NCBI GenBank assembly: GCA_018266795.1
Contig: JAFDZV010000009.1
Span: 62,001-126,000, forward strand
Direction of reading: 5' to 3'
Length of the DNA stretch: 64,000 bases
Source: Bacteroidota bacterium
GTDB lineage: Bacteria > Bacteroidota > Ignavibacteria > OLB7
The position numbers were made by a program, and so were the translations under genes. Within the stretch, counting starts at the first letter, position 1; every line of letters begins with the position of its first letter. The notes beneath the pieces are model-generated. The model saw only the letters and a program-made list of their open reading frames with translations, searched no databases and was not told the origin of the DNA. Shown here piece after piece: positions 1 to 10,142 of the stretch.

Positions 1-1168
1 CGACGCGCGCCACGCCGTGAGCGGTAACCTCCGGCGGTCTGGTATCGTTGATGAAGAAGCCCTTCTGCGCGAAGAGTTGATCGCCGCGCGTGGAGTCGGT
101 ATCCGGATCGTGCACGGTGATCATCATCTCCGACGTATCGCCCTGCGCAAGCGACGCCGGCGTAGTGACGTCGATGTTGCCGGTGGGCTCATCCATCCCG
201 CGGATCGTGAAGGTGGATCCGGCGGCCGGCGTGGTTGTAAAGGTTGCACCGGCGGCGTCGCCGGTAATCGCAATGCTCAACTGCGCAATCCATGATTGAG
301 TGGAGTCCGCGTCCATGGTGTGCACGTCGAAGAGGTTCAGGGGAATCGTGTAGACCGACGGCGGCGGAAGGGGCACGTTGTGCGGAAGTTGTGTTACGGT
401 TGCCGGAAAGTTGCTCGGCACGCCGAGACCGAGCGTGAAGTTCCGGTACTCCGGCGGAGCAGGATGGATATTTGTATCGATCGGCTGATAGACGATGTAC
501 GGATCAGTGAACGGCAGCACCGGCAGATACCAGTCACCCATCATCGCCGGTGTGCCGGTAAGTCCCGTGGACTTGTCCTTGCCGAAACAGTCCTTGCACG
601 AAGCGTCATCGAAGGTTGCTCCCGTCGGCAGTTCTACGTAGTCCGCATAGGTCACGTAGAAATCGGACGCCTTCTTCCCTTTGAAGCCGTCGTCGGTTGC
701 CTTTCCGTAGTCGACATCGGTGGTGCCATTGCCTGCAACGGTCACCAGTTTGCACCCGAAGTGATAGCTGTTCATGGCCTGATCGAACTTCCGGGTGCTG
801 GTGCTGCATTTCACCTGCTTGGCGGAGGAGTCGTAGTAGATATCGCAGGCGGCCATCTGCACTTTGGTATCGGTGCTGGTGGCAATCATCTGGCAGAAGA
901 TGAACTTCTTCTCGGTCGCTCCCTTGTTCGTGAACTTCGCCTTCAGCGTCACCTCGCCGGTCTTGGCATCCACGGTGATCGTGTACTGCACGCAGACATT
1001 CGGTGCGTCCGGGCGCGGCGGTTTCGCGGTGCGATCGGATGGCCCGATCTGGCTGGACTTGGTCTTCTGCGTCGTTGTCTGCGCCCGGGCCAGCGGCCCG
1101 GCCGATGCACACAGAAGAAGCACCAGACCACAATGCACAGCGTACGATGTCAAACATTTCGCGTTCAT
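1..1168 (-). CDS. Secreted hypothetical protein, C-terminus beyond window edge
   Basis: The reading frame is open from an ATG at 1168 to the window edge (389 codons seen). A GGAGG-type ribosome site lies about 8 bases upstream. The N-terminus is a clear Sec signal peptide: a short charged start, a hydrophobic LVLLLCASAG-like core and an ALA-type end before a Thr/Lys-rich linker. The mature part is rich in Thr, Asp, Lys and paired Cys (for example CKDCFGKDK), which suggests disulfides outside the cytoplasm. Later parts look like beta-sandwich repeats (FTTTPAAGSTFTIRG). I do not recognise a family. The missing end could hold a T9SS sorting domain like its neighbours. The start and secretion are well supported; the function is unknown. 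Confidence 0.75.
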   Translation of the reverse strand, partial: MNAKCLTSYAVHCGLVLLLCASAGPLARAQTTTQKTKSSQIGPSDRTAKPPRPDAPNVCVQYTITVDAKTGEVTLKAKFTNKGATEKKFIFCQMIATSTDTKVQMAACDIYYDSSAKQVKCSTSTRKFDQAMNSYHFGCKLVTVAGNGTTDVDYGKATDDGFKGKKASDFYVTYADYVELPTGATFDDASCKDCFGKDKSTGLTGTPAMMGDWYLPVLPFTDPYIVYQPIDTNIHPAPPEYRNFTLGLGVPSNFPATVTQLPHNVPLPPPSVYTIPLNLFDVHTMDADSTQSWIAQLSIAITGDAAGATFTTTPAAGSTFTIRGMDEPTGNIDVTTPASLAQGDTSEMMITVHDPDTDSTRGDQLFAQKGFFINDTRPPEVTAHGVARV

Positions 1169-1700
1169 GGCTATCCCTCCGTTTATGATATGGAGATACC
1201 GTGGGGGCGACTTCATGTGGGCGAGTGGGGGGGGATGATGATCTGGCAGTATCCAATGCTCGATGTAACCTATGCCCGGCGATTGCCGGATGCGAGTACA
1301 TGATTGGGTACCGGACCGCCGGGCATTCGGCCGCAGAATGGTTCGCAACGGCGAATGCGGCGGGCGTTCGCAACGGCGGCCTGCACGGTGCGCACAGGCC
1401 GCCGCTACGGCACTACCGCTCTGTTGCCGGGCTTACCCCCGCCCGTGCACGGGGAGTGCGAGAGCGCTCCCGGCACGCGGAGCCTGCTCGCGCGAGGGCG
1501 TGCATGTGCTCCGGACAGAACGCAGCCGCGATGCCGTCCGGCACAGACGGCCTCCGGCGTTGCAGTCCGGCGTCACCCCCCGCAACGAACCGCTCGTTGT
1601 TTCCGCGGCCCTTCGTATTCTTGCGTGCACCCCTTCTCCCTGTTTGCGTCAGCCTCCCGGCCGGCGCAAAGCCCAATCCCATTCGAAGGACCAGGTCATC
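1169..1700. other. Gene-free stretch between divergent genes
   Basis: This 530-base GC-rich stretch lies between two genes transcribed away from each other, so it should hold both promoters. I see no convincing reading frame, tandem repeat or strong hairpin in it. Confidence 0.5.
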
Positions 1701-3869
1701 GTGATCGCCGCTCGTGTTGCCTGCCGGCCCTGCTCTTCGCTCTGCATCGCCGTTGTACTCATCGTGCTCTCCGGAACGTGGGCCAACTCACAGAGCCTTC
1801 CGCGCCGGACGCCGACGTCACCATGGCAGAGCATGAACGGCCCTTCGGCCGGATGGCTGATCTCGCTGGTCCGCACGCCGAACGGCACTCTGATCGCCGG
1901 TTCCTGGACCGGCGGCATCTATCGTTCCACGGATAACGGGTTCACGTGGACGGAGCCGCAGCCATCGCTGCATCACATCAAGGCGCAGGCGCTGGCCGTT
2001 GCACCCAACGGACATCTCTTTGCGACATGCTCGGCCACCGACGGCGTCTACTCGCAGAACGGGTGCTTCCGCTCTACCGACAACGGCACCACCTGGCAGC
2101 GCGCCACGAATACCGATCCCTTCCCCACCGCCGCTGCGGCGGCACCCAACGGCGACATCTACCAGGGAGGATTCAACGGAGCATTCCGCTCCACCGATGA
2201 GGGGGCAACATGGACGGCGATCGGCAGCGTAGGCCCCAGCGGGTTCGTGGGGATGATGAGCGCGGCAGGCGACGGCACGGTGTACTACTACACGGCGGAA
2301 GTATCCGGCTCCGACCAGATTGTGCGCTATCGCCCCGACGCCGGGAAGACACTGCTCGGCCTGCCGATCGCATCGCACAACGTGAGCGCAGTGTTCGCGG
2401 CGCCGAACGGCGATGTCTATGTGGGGGCGTACGAGGGCCTGTATCGCAGCCGCAACCGGGGGCAGGGGTGGACGGAGGTGAAACCGGAGGGCAGGACGCT
2501 CAGCGGCGTTCTCGCGATCGGCGCGGACTCCGGCGGGCATCTCTACGCATCCGCGGGCACCAACGGCACCTACCGCTCCGACGACAACGGCGATACCTGG
2601 ACTGCCGCGGGCACGGGCCTTCTGAACGTTGGGCTGCGTGCCTTTGCGGCCGACACCTCGGGCGCCATCTATGCCGCATCGTATGGAGACGGTGTCTACT
2701 ACTCCGCAGACCACGGTTCGTGGGAATCGCGCAGCTCCGGCCTTCTGAACTCCGATGTCCGCGCGCTCGCAACGTCGCCGGCCGGAACGGTGTTCGCCGG
2801 CACGAACGGCGGTGGATTGTACCGGCGGCGGAACGGAACGTGGGAGCGTGTGGCGCTGAGCCGCGCCACCATCACCGCACTTCTTGCGGCACCCGACGGC
2901 AGCATCTACGCCGGCACCACCACCCAATCGGGCGGAACTCCGGGACTGTTTCACTCCACGGACAATGGCGCAACGTGGGAGCCGCTGGATGCAAGCGGAG
3001 CATGGGGAGAGAACATCGTGGTCGACAATCAGGGAACGCTCTTCTTCTCGGACGGCAACAACCTCAACCGTCTCCGCACCGGGGATGCGTCCTGGACACG
3101 CATACGCAGCGGCTCCAATGTCCACGCGCTGGCGGTGGACTCCGGCGGCGTCCTCTTCATCGGCGTTCAGGACTCCGGCGTGTTCCGCTCCACCAACCAC
3201 GGCGATGCATGGCAGCTGGTGATGGACATCCGCGGCACGTTCACGGACGTGACGGCAATCGCCGTGGGCTCCGGCGAGATGTTCGCGGCAGGCACCACAT
3301 TCGGCCGCTCCACCGATGGCGGCCTCACGTGGCGGACGATCGATGCGCCTTCGGCACGGTCGTCGAGCTATGTGTTGATGGTCGATCGGGACGGAAGCCT
3401 CTATGCGGGCGCAAGCCAGAACGGCGTGTTCCGGACCGCCGATCACGGCGCAACGTGGGACAGCCTCAACATCGGCCTTCTCTCAACCGCCGTTCATGCT
3501 CTTGCGCGCGACTCCTCCGGGCACATCCTGGCCGGCACCGAGACTGCCGGCCTGTACGGCATGACGTCCGTCTCCGCAGTGCCGGAAGGCGCGCAGGCCA
3601 ACGCGGAGGCGGCCGTCGAGGTTTCCTCGTGGCCCAATCCGTGCAGCTCCGCCGCCACGCTGCGCTTCGGCACGGCAATGCCCGGACGCGTGCGGATCGA
3701 TCTCTACGACGCCCGCGGCGCACTCCTGTTCCGCGCAGCCGATGCGGACTACGACGCAGGCCGCCATGCGCTCGAGCTCGATGTACGGAACCTTGCAAGC
3801 GGCCTTTACCGCTGCGTGATAAGGTGCGGAACGGCAACGGCACAGAGAGCGTTGCTGGTGCAGCATTGA
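1701..3869 (+). CDS. Asp-box (BNR-like) beta-propeller protein with T9SS C-terminal sorting domain
   Basis: I chose the GTG at 1701. It follows a GAAGGA site and gives a good signal peptide (hydrophobic core CIAVVLIVLSGTW, cleavage near ANSQS). About ten Asp-box motifs of the form (Y/F)-R-S-T-D-x-G-x-T-W recur every 40-60 residues, as in sialidase-like and YCF48-like propellers. The last 80 residues start with a SSWPNP motif and end in a beta-rich SGLYRCVI...ALLVQH segment, the layout of a T9SS type A sorting domain. The protein is therefore probably exported by T9SS and displayed on the cell surface. A longer upstream reading frame exists but lacks a signal peptide. There are no enzymatic residues to assign; a binding or adhesive role is inference. 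Confidence 0.85.
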   Translation: MIAARVACRPCSSLCIAVVLIVLSGTWANSQSLPRRTPTSPWQSMNGPSAGWLISLVRTPNGTLIAGSWTGGIYRSTDNGFTWTEPQPSLHHIKAQALAVAPNGHLFATCSATDGVYSQNGCFRSTDNGTTWQRATNTDPFPTAAAAAPNGDIYQGGFNGAFRSTDEGATWTAIGSVGPSGFVGMMSAAGDGTVYYYTAEVSGSDQIVRYRPDAGKTLLGLPIASHNVSAVFAAPNGDVYVGAYEGLYRSRNRGQGWTEVKPEGRTLSGVLAIGADSGGHLYASAGTNGTYRSDDNGDTWTAAGTGLLNVGLRAFAADTSGAIYAASYGDGVYYSADHGSWESRSSGLLNSDVRALATSPAGTVFAGTNGGGLYRRRNGTWERVALSRATITALLAAPDGSIYAGTTTQSGGTPGLFHSTDNGATWEPLDASGAWGENIVVDNQGTLFFSDGNNLNRLRTGDASWTRIRSGSNVHALAVDSGGVLFIGVQDSGVFRSTNHGDAWQLVMDIRGTFTDVTAIAVGSGEMFAAGTTFGRSTDGGLTWRTIDAPSARSSSYVLMVDRDGSLYAGASQNGVFRTADHGATWDSLNIGLLSTAVHALARDSSGHILAGTETAGLYGMTSVSAVPEGAQANAEAAVEVSSWPNPCSSAATLRFGTAMPGRVRIDLYDARGALLFRAADADYDAGRHALELDVRNLASGLYRCVIRCGTATAQRALLVQH

Positions 3870-4102
3870 GGGGGCAGTGGCGGTATGCATGCCGGCCGCA
3901 CGGTTGCCTGTGAAGGCACGTACGTCGGCGGCGGCCGTTTCCTCCCGGTTGCCGGCACAACACGACGCCGTCCGCGTTCGGCCGATGTAAACCTGCAGCA
4001 CGCCGGGAACTACGGCAAGGAAGAGGAGCTTCCGAAGAACCGGGCCGGTGGTTGTCGCCAATGGCCGCCGGTAGCATGAGAGACCGTTCCGTCAGGAACT
4101 TC

Positions 4103-4648
4103 TTACTCCCGCTTCGCCTTCCCGGTGTTGACGTAGCTCTGCAGCGAGGCAAGCAGTTCGCGCAGCACGGTGTCTGCGATCGGCGCAATCTTGTCCAGCC
4201 CTCCCTTGAAGTACCCGCCCACGTTGTAGATCTGGTCGATCGTGGTTGAGTCGCCATGGGCCGCGAACGTGCAGGTCATGCTTCCGGCAACGCCGTACGC
4301 CTGCAACGGCCCCATTGCTCCGCTGAAGCGGATCACGGAGCCGGGAGCAACAGCCACCACCACGAGATGCTGCACGCCGCCGCCATTGGGAAGCTTCTCG
4401 CAGAGACATCCGCCGGGGCGGGGATCGATGGAGAGATTGGCGGGATCGCCGGTGAACGTGTGCGAGGGAGACCACCAGTCCGCCACATGTTCAACGAAGG
4501 CGGCATATGCTGCGCTCGTGGTGCCTCGGACGATTATGCTGTTGTGTACAAGGAAGCCGTTGGCGGAGCTTTCGACAACCTCGCCGCGCGCAGCTGCCGG
4601 AAGAAGAACTGCAACCGCAATCACGACAATGCGTGTGGATATTCTCAT
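4103..4648 (-). CDS. Secreted SRPBCC (START-like) domain protein
   Basis: The 181-residue product starts at the ATG at 4648. That start gives a signal peptide with the core IVVIAVAVLLPAAARG. The rest fits the SRPBCC/polyketide-cyclase fold: an N-terminal strand, A-A-Y-A-A-F-V-E-H-V-A-D-W-W, then S-H-T-F-T-G and a C-terminal helix. These folds bind hydrophobic ligands. A signal peptide is unusual in the family and places it in the periplasm or outside. No strong ribosome site is visible. It is convergent with the propeller gene. The ligand is unknown. Confidence 0.75.
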   Translation of the reverse strand: MRISTRIVVIAVAVLLPAAARGEVVESSANGFLVHNSIIVRGTTSAAYAAFVEHVADWWSPSHTFTGDPANLSIDPRPGGCLCEKLPNGGGVQHLVVVAVAPGSVIRFSGAMGPLQAYGVAGSMTCTFAAHGDSTTIDQIYNVGGYFKGGLDKIAPIADTVLRELLASLQSYVNTGKAKRE

Positions 4649-4975
4649 CGGGATGTGTTCAGAACGTGAGGCGGCTGCGTGCGGGCCGCTCGAACGGCGG
4701 GCCTGTGCGTACAACAACACGTCGCCGTACCGGAGGCATGAAGATACACAACACGCTCCGCTCGTCTCGCCATCAACCATCGTTCCCATCCATCACCGAC
4801 ATTTCTATCCGGCGGCTCTGCATTCCCATTCATCACTGCCGCGAGAAGATGCCGGACACGAGCGTGCCATGACACACGTCATGCCGGGAACCCACAGGGA
4901 TCGTAGCTTGCGGAGCGTTGTTCGCAGGCGCGTTGAATCCGCGCCGGCAACACACGGACGCGTACACAAATACCG

Positions 4976-5596
4976 ATGCCCCCGATGAGCAAGGTTACAT
5001 CACAGCAGAACAACCCGCGCGTGGAGCGGCTGTTGAAGCAGATTCGCAATGACGATCCGCGGGCATTCGCGCAGCTGGTAAAGGAACTGGAGCCGTTCGT
5101 GATCGGCTCGTCGTTGAAGGTCTGCCGGGATCGCGCAACGGCGGAGGAGAATGCGCAGGACACGTTCGTGAGCATGTTCCGGAACCTCGGGCAGTTCAGC
5201 GGCACATCCAAGTTCAGCACCTGGCTCTACACGATCATCGTCAACAACTGCCGCATGAAGCGGCGGAAGAGCAGGTTGGAACGGGCATCGGTGTCGATCG
5301 ACGAGATGGCGGCATCGGGCGGCAGGCATGCGTCCGATCTGGAAGCGGCGGGAAGCGGCGCACCGGCCGATGCCCAGCTGTTGAGCGAGGAACTTCGGGC
5401 GGTGCTGGGAGCGGCCATCGAGAATCTACCGGAAGACTATCGCTCCGTGTTCGTTCTGCGCGACGTGGAACATCTGAGCAACGAGGATGTGGCGCGCGAT
5501 CTGGACCTGAGCGTGGCCGCAGTGAAGTCCCGCCTGCATCGGGCACGCGAGCGCGTGCGCGAACATGTGGAGGCGTACATGAAGGAGCAGGAATAG
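4976..5596 (+). CDS. ECF-type RNA polymerase sigma factor
   Basis: The 206-residue product has sigma-70 region 2 (residues about 25-95, with AEENAQDTFVSMFRNL and FSTWLYTIIVNNC) and region 4 (about 140-200, LPEDYRSVFVLRDVEHLSNEDVA and a helix-turn-helix ending VKSRLHRARE). A short acidic linker joins them, as in extracytoplasmic-function sigma factors. It directs RNA polymerase to a stress or surface regulon. The start may be ATG 4976 or ATG 4985. No anti-sigma gene follows: the next gene is on the opposite strand, so any partner must be elsewhere. Confidence 0.9.
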   Translation: MPPMSKVTSQQNNPRVERLLKQIRNDDPRAFAQLVKELEPFVIGSSLKVCRDRATAEENAQDTFVSMFRNLGQFSGTSKFSTWLYTIIVNNCRMKRRKSRLERASVSIDEMAASGGRHASDLEAAGSGAPADAQLLSEELRAVLGAAIENLPEDYRSVFVLRDVEHLSNEDVARDLDLSVAAVKSRLHRARERVREHVEAYMKEQE

Positions 5597-5724
5597 GCGG
5601 CGCCTTCGGCACGGAACGGGCGCCACCCCGCACGGCTTCGGGCGCAGCCGTTCCTCATCATCGAATGCGGAAGGTGCCGGGATCCCGGGGGGGAGATATC
5701 ACCGGCCCCATTCCGCGAACAGAC

Positions 5725-7200
5725 CTACACGGCAGTCTCGTGCTGGTCTTCAAACCACCCGACCGCAACGGCCGGCATCACCGACTCTCCGATGCGGTTG
5801 TACCCGCCGCGCACGTTCACGGCGTTCACCCCCTTCCGACGAAGGAATGCAACGGCCGCGGCCGAGCGCGCACCGGCCTGACAGTGAACGTACACCGGCA
5901 CTCCCAACGGTAGTCGCCGCAGGCCGGGAGCCAGTCGCGTATGAGCGATGTTCACCGCTCCCGGGAAATGGCCGGCTTCGTATTCCACGGCGCTCCGAAC
6001 ATCCAGAACGTATGCGTCACCGCTCGCGGCGATCTCCATCAGTTCCTCCGCCTCCACCTCCGGAGCCCGCGCATGCCCGCTTGCAGCGTTCATGGCGAAC
6101 TCCACCGGCGGCACGTAGCCTCCGATGTTGTCGAGGCCAATGCTTGTAAGCGCTGCAACCGCCTCGCGCAGATGTTCGGCCTCCACAATCAGCAGCACAC
6201 GCTGCTGCGGCTCGACGTAGGAGCCCACGATCGTCGTAAAGGTTCGATTGAGCGGAGCATGCAGCGCCCCGTGCACGTGCCCCTCGCGATACTCCGGCCA
6301 GGAACGCGTATCCACGACAACAACGTTCTCATCGCCGGAGGCCGCAGCAGCAAGCTCCGCGGCGCCCAGCAGCGGCGGGTTCGGCATCGTCCGGAGCAGT
6401 GCGGGGCCATTCCGGTTCTCCGTCTTCATACGGGCGAAGTACGGTGGCGGCTCCGGCTGGCCGGCAACGATCGCCGCCACGAACTCCTCCTCATCGCCAA
6501 AGGCCGACGTGAGCGCACCGTTGAACAACTTCTCGTAGCCCACGGTGGTCTGCGGAACTGCGCCGAGGGACTTGCCGCAGACCGATCCCGCGCCATGCCC
6601 CGGCCATACCTGAAGATACTCCGGCATGCGGCCGAAGGATCGGAGCGACGCATACAACTGCCGCGCAGCCGGATCTGCAGCCCCCTCCATGCCGGCAGCG
6701 GACTCCAGCAGATCTGGACGGCCCACGTCACCCACGAAGACGAAGTCGCCGGTGGCAATTCCCATCGGCATGGTGCTCCCTCCTCCAAGATCGGTTACGA
6801 GGAAGCTCATGTGCTCGGCCGTATGCCCCGGCGTATGCACCGCTTCGATCCTGATGTTCCCAACGCTGAACGTGTCGCCGTTGTGCAGCAGCCGGTAGGA
6901 ATACACACCGCCGTCGGAACGGCTCTCCAGCCATCGATACTTCCAGTTCTCGTCCCCTTCATCCGAGAGATAGAGCGTGGCGCCCGTGCGCTCGGCCAGC
7001 TCGCGGGCTCCCGAAAGGAAGTCCGCGTGGATGTGCGTCTCGGCGATCGCCGTAACGCGCAGTCCGTTGCGCGCGGCCTCCTCCACATACTGATCAACGT
7101 CGCGCTGCGGGTCTATCACCAGCGCCTCTCCCGTGCGTTGGCAGCCGATCAGATACGCTGCCTGCGCAAGCTTCTCATCGTAAATCATTCTGAACAGCAT
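5725..7200 (-). CDS. Metallo-beta-lactamase-fold hydrolase with two rhodanese domains
   Basis: The 491-residue protein starts at ATG 7200 after a GCAGGAG site. Residues 1-245 are a glyoxalase II/persulfide-dioxygenase-like metallo-beta-lactamase domain with T-H-I-H-A-D (metal ligands near 56, 58 and 60) and later HTPGHTAEH. Two rhodanese domains follow. The first (about 275-375) lacks an active-site Cys; the second has the loop CQAGARS and should be active. Such proteins handle protein- or glutathione-bound persulfides. It lies 110 bases downstream of a single-domain rhodanese gene on the same strand, so the two probably form a sulfur-handling operon. Confidence 0.9.
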   Translation of the reverse strand: MLFRMIYDEKLAQAAYLIGCQRTGEALVIDPQRDVDQYVEEAARNGLRVTAIAETHIHADFLSGARELAERTGATLYLSDEGDENWKYRWLESRSDGGVYSYRLLHNGDTFSVGNIRIEAVHTPGHTAEHMSFLVTDLGGGSTMPMGIATGDFVFVGDVGRPDLLESAAGMEGAADPAARQLYASLRSFGRMPEYLQVWPGHGAGSVCGKSLGAVPQTTVGYEKLFNGALTSAFGDEEEFVAAIVAGQPEPPPYFARMKTENRNGPALLRTMPNPPLLGAAELAAAASGDENVVVVDTRSWPEYREGHVHGALHAPLNRTFTTIVGSYVEPQQRVLLIVEAEHLREAVAALTSIGLDNIGGYVPPVEFAMNAASGHARAPEVEAEELMEIAASGDAYVLDVRSAVEYEAGHFPGAVNIAHTRLAPGLRRLPLGVPVYVHCQAGARSAAAVAFLRRKGVNAVNVRGGYNRIGESVMPAVAVGWFEDQHETAV

Positions 7201-7310
7201 GGCGAGCTCCTGCTGATTCGTGCATTGATATCGTTTTGATCGTGCCGGGAAACGCGACGCAACGTACTGCCCTGTTACGTCGCGCACCGGCCGCCATCGG
7301 CATGCGGACC

Positions 7311-7652
7311 CTACCGGCGGGCTTTCATCCAGCCGAGTGTGCCGCCGTCGAGGCTGTATACATTCCGATAGCCCAGCTCCACAAGCATTGCCGCCGCCTG
7401 CTGCGAGCGGGCGCCGCTCTGGCACACGGCCACGATGGCCCGGTCGCGATCGGCCGGCAGTTCATTGCCACGCTGCCGAAGCTGGCCCAGAGGGATGTTC
7501 ACAACGCCCGGGATCTTCCCGAACGCTGTCAGCTCGAACGCTTCGCGTACGTCCAGCAGATAGGGTGCCGCATCCGCGCCCCGCATCGCCTCGAACTCCG
7601 CCACACCGATGCGGCCGTATCCGTTCCTCGTCGCGCTCCTGAATCCAAACAT
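7311..7652 (-). CDS. Single-domain rhodanese-like sulfurtransferase
   Basis: The 113-residue product starts at ATG 7652, with an AGGAG site 8 bases upstream. It has the rhodanese pattern: a LLDVREAFE strand-helix, IPGVVNIPLGQL, and the active-site loop CQSGARS with its catalytic Cys, ending with GYRNVYSLDGGTLGW. It transfers sulfane sulfur in the cytoplasm, probably to or from the persulfide-handling protein encoded just downstream. A longer upstream frame exists but lacks the fold and a ribosome site. Confidence 0.9.
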   Translation of the reverse strand: MFGFRSATRNGYGRIGVAEFEAMRGADAAPYLLDVREAFELTAFGKIPGVVNIPLGQLRQRGNELPADRDRAIVAVCQSGARSQQAAAMLVELGYRNVYSLDGGTLGWMKARR

Positions 7653-8123
7653 TCCTGTAACTCCTGACTGTGATCTGTTCCTTCTGCTGGATATGATGCA
7701 GCGATTCGACGGACGATTCGGATGGAGGCAGGTTATTCTGTGAAAGGATGTTGCGGCGAGCATCCGTACGCTCATGCCTTGCCCGCACGGCGCCCGCCCG
7801 CGGGCTCCGCCCTGAAGCAGCTGAGGATCCTGCTCTGATAGCAAACATGAATGGGAACCCATTGAAGCACTTTGTGATTCAACGACGGACTCGCAACCCG
7901 TGCGCCGCCCACGCAGCTCATGGGTTGCTGCATATAGCGGATGGGCACGATTTGTGATGCGATGGCCGCTATCGTTTGCCGTGACATTCGCATATTCCGC
8001 ACTGTTACCAACGATACGGTCCGTTCCCCGTCCATCCCGGACCGCAGTCCACATTTCCAAGGAATCCCCAATCCCCCTCTCATCATTCACAGCTCACCTG
8101 ATTCACAAGGAGAGAGATCGATC
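7653..8123. other. Intergenic region between divergent genes
   Basis: This 470-base stretch separates the rhodanese operon from the T9SS paralogue pair and should carry two divergent promoters. I see no reliable gene or repeat. An AAGGAGAG ribosome site at 8107-8116 serves the gene on the right. Confidence 0.4.
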
Positions 8124-9932
8124 ATGATCCATCATGCACACACACGTCGTGCAATGCGGTTCGGCTGCATTGCACTGAGCATCATGGCACTGATACTTCT
8201 GGCGGCGCCACCGGCGACTGCACAGCGATGGCAGAAAACCTTCGGCGGAGCGAACGTGAACGGCGAACGGGGGAACAGCGTTACCGAGACGGCCAATGGC
8301 CAATTGGTCAGCGTCGGCATTTCCCAGTCGGCAAACCCGGCCGGTGAAGTCCTCGTGATCCGGACCACGGGGCAGGGAGTGCCGGTGTTTCGGAAGGTGT
8401 ATCAGATCAGCGGCGCGAGCGCCTGCATGGCAAACGATGTGAAGGAACTGCCCAACGGCGACCTGGTGATCGTGGGCTGGGTTCAGCTCACGTTCGCGAA
8501 GGCGTTCGTGATGAGCATAACCTCAACGGGAGCTGTGAACTGGTGCCGCCTCTTCTCGGGGCCGTATCAGAACACCGTTGCAGAGGCTGTGAAGGTTGCG
8601 CAGTTCGGTCCGAACTCCATGACGCATGCCGGCGACATCCTGATTGCGGGCGAGTCGTACCAGCCGGCACCCGGCGACAGCGACGGCGTGATTGCGCGCT
8701 TCGATGCGACGGGCAACGCCATCTGGATACGGAGCTACAACGTTCTGTTCCAGAATCAGACATGCCGCGATGCGCTGTTCGGACTGGACGAGACGAGCGC
8801 GGTCAACCCGGGCGAGATCGTTGCCGTGGGACAATCCACGAGGCCGCAGGCCGTGAACGGATCGGACGTATGGGTGCTGCGCGTGGATGGGGGCACCGGG
8901 GCGATCGGTGCGGCCCCGCAGGGCTCCGCGGTGTTCGGCACGGCGCAGAACGATGCAGCCCGCGGAATCACCGAGCTCCGCATGGGGGCGCATCCCGGCG
9001 ACATTGCCGTGGCCGGGCTTACATACGGACGTCCTGCGCCGAGCACCTCGAGCGAGATCGTCGTGATGCAGATTCGCCCCGATCCGTGCGATCCGCTTGG
9101 CCCGCGCGCCGTACGCTACCTTGGTGACAACGGCCCCGGCGAGGATGCCGGAACGTCGCTGGCCGAGGTTCGCAACGCGGCAATCGGAACGGTTGGCGAC
9201 GTAGTGGTGGCCGGCTACGCAACCTACGGGGCTTTCGGTGGCCTGGATGGCTTCATGCAGGAGTTTCAGGAGGGCACGCTGGCAGGTGTTGGCGGCTTCT
9301 TCAACTACGGAGATGTAGGCACCGATCAGTTCCGGACGCTCACGCCCGTTCTGAACGCCCCCAACCTGCCCGGCTATGCCGCGGTCGGCGCCACCAACAG
9401 CGCCATGTTGATGCCCCCCGGCAACACACGCAATCTCTGGCTGGTGAAGAACAACGGAGCCCTCAACAACATCTGCCACTACAACCTCCAGGACCCGCTG
9501 GATGTGGCGGCGAACTGGAACGAGGAGTGCCGCACCACCACGGTGACAACGGATCCAACGCCGGTTTCATCGGCGCCGGTCGTTGCCAACGTCACATGGG
9601 ACTTCCAGGTGTGCTATGCGAATCCGAAGGTGGCGTTGCCGCAGGGAGCAGAGGCAGGCACTGCGGGCGTTGCAGAGCTCGACGCCTACCCGCGCCCGGT
9701 GCCGGCCGGCGATCGGCTCACGCTGGGCTATTCGCTCACTGCCGATGCGGAGGCGTCCGTGGCGATTGTGGACATCAATGGGAAGACGATGTACCGGAAC
9801 AACGGATCGCGCTCCGAAGGCAGAACAACGGAGCTTGTACCGACGGCGGGCTGGCCGGCCGGAACGTACCTGGCGCGCGTGACCGTGAACGGGCACTCCG
9901 CCACCACACGCATCGTGGTACTGAACCGGTAG
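8124..9932 (+). CDS. T9SS-exported surface protein, paralogue A
   Basis: The 602-residue product starts at ATG 8124 behind AAGGAGAG. It has a signal peptide (core CIALSIMALILLAAPPATA, then QRW). The body repeats the pattern seen in SBBP/beta-propeller proteins: W-x-x-x-x-G-G, N-G-x-L-V-x-V-G and G-D-I-x-V-A-G. The last 90 residues (L-D-A-Y-P-R-P-V-P-A-G-D, then N-G-K-x-x-Y-R-N-N-G) form a T9SS type A sorting domain. The next gene encodes a clear paralogue with the same architecture, so this is a tandem duplication. It is presumably displayed on the outer membrane. The binding target is unknown. Confidence 0.85.
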   Translation: MIHHAHTRRAMRFGCIALSIMALILLAAPPATAQRWQKTFGGANVNGERGNSVTETANGQLVSVGISQSANPAGEVLVIRTTGQGVPVFRKVYQISGASACMANDVKELPNGDLVIVGWVQLTFAKAFVMSITSTGAVNWCRLFSGPYQNTVAEAVKVAQFGPNSMTHAGDILIAGESYQPAPGDSDGVIARFDATGNAIWIRSYNVLFQNQTCRDALFGLDETSAVNPGEIVAVGQSTRPQAVNGSDVWVLRVDGGTGAIGAAPQGSAVFGTAQNDAARGITELRMGAHPGDIAVAGLTYGRPAPSTSSEIVVMQIRPDPCDPLGPRAVRYLGDNGPGEDAGTSLAEVRNAAIGTVGDVVVAGYATYGAFGGLDGFMQEFQEGTLAGVGGFFNYGDVGTDQFRTLTPVLNAPNLPGYAAVGATNSAMLMPPGNTRNLWLVKNNGALNNICHYNLQDPLDVAANWNEECRTTTVTTDPTPVSSAPVVANVTWDFQVCYANPKVALPQGAEAGTAGVAELDAYPRPVPAGDRLTLGYSLTADAEASVAIVDINGKTMYRNNGSRSEGRTTELVPTAGWPAGTYLARVTVNGHSATTRIVVLNR

Positions 9933-10142
9933 CAGCCGGTTGAAGCGCCCGGCAGCCTGCGCGGGCTTGTCGAAACACCGTGAACGCTGCCGCGCTGTGG
10001 CCCGGTTCGTCTTTGCGTGAACCGGGCCGGCGCGGCATGCTGCGACGCATCTCGTTCAACGGACAGAAGCGCTCGCGCGCATCCCGCGGCGAGCGCTCAC
10101 TCCCCATTGCAGATCACTACAACTTCAAGGAGAACTCACTCG

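Noticed and set aside
296-1303. 335-codon plus-strand frame near the left end
   Set aside because: It lies opposite a minus-strand gene with a signal peptide and ribosome site, and its translation is Arg/His-rich shadow sequence.
1818-3446. 542-codon minus-strand frame opposite the propeller gene
   Set aside because: The plus strand has ten Asp-box motifs and a T9SS tail; the minus frame has no recognisable domain.
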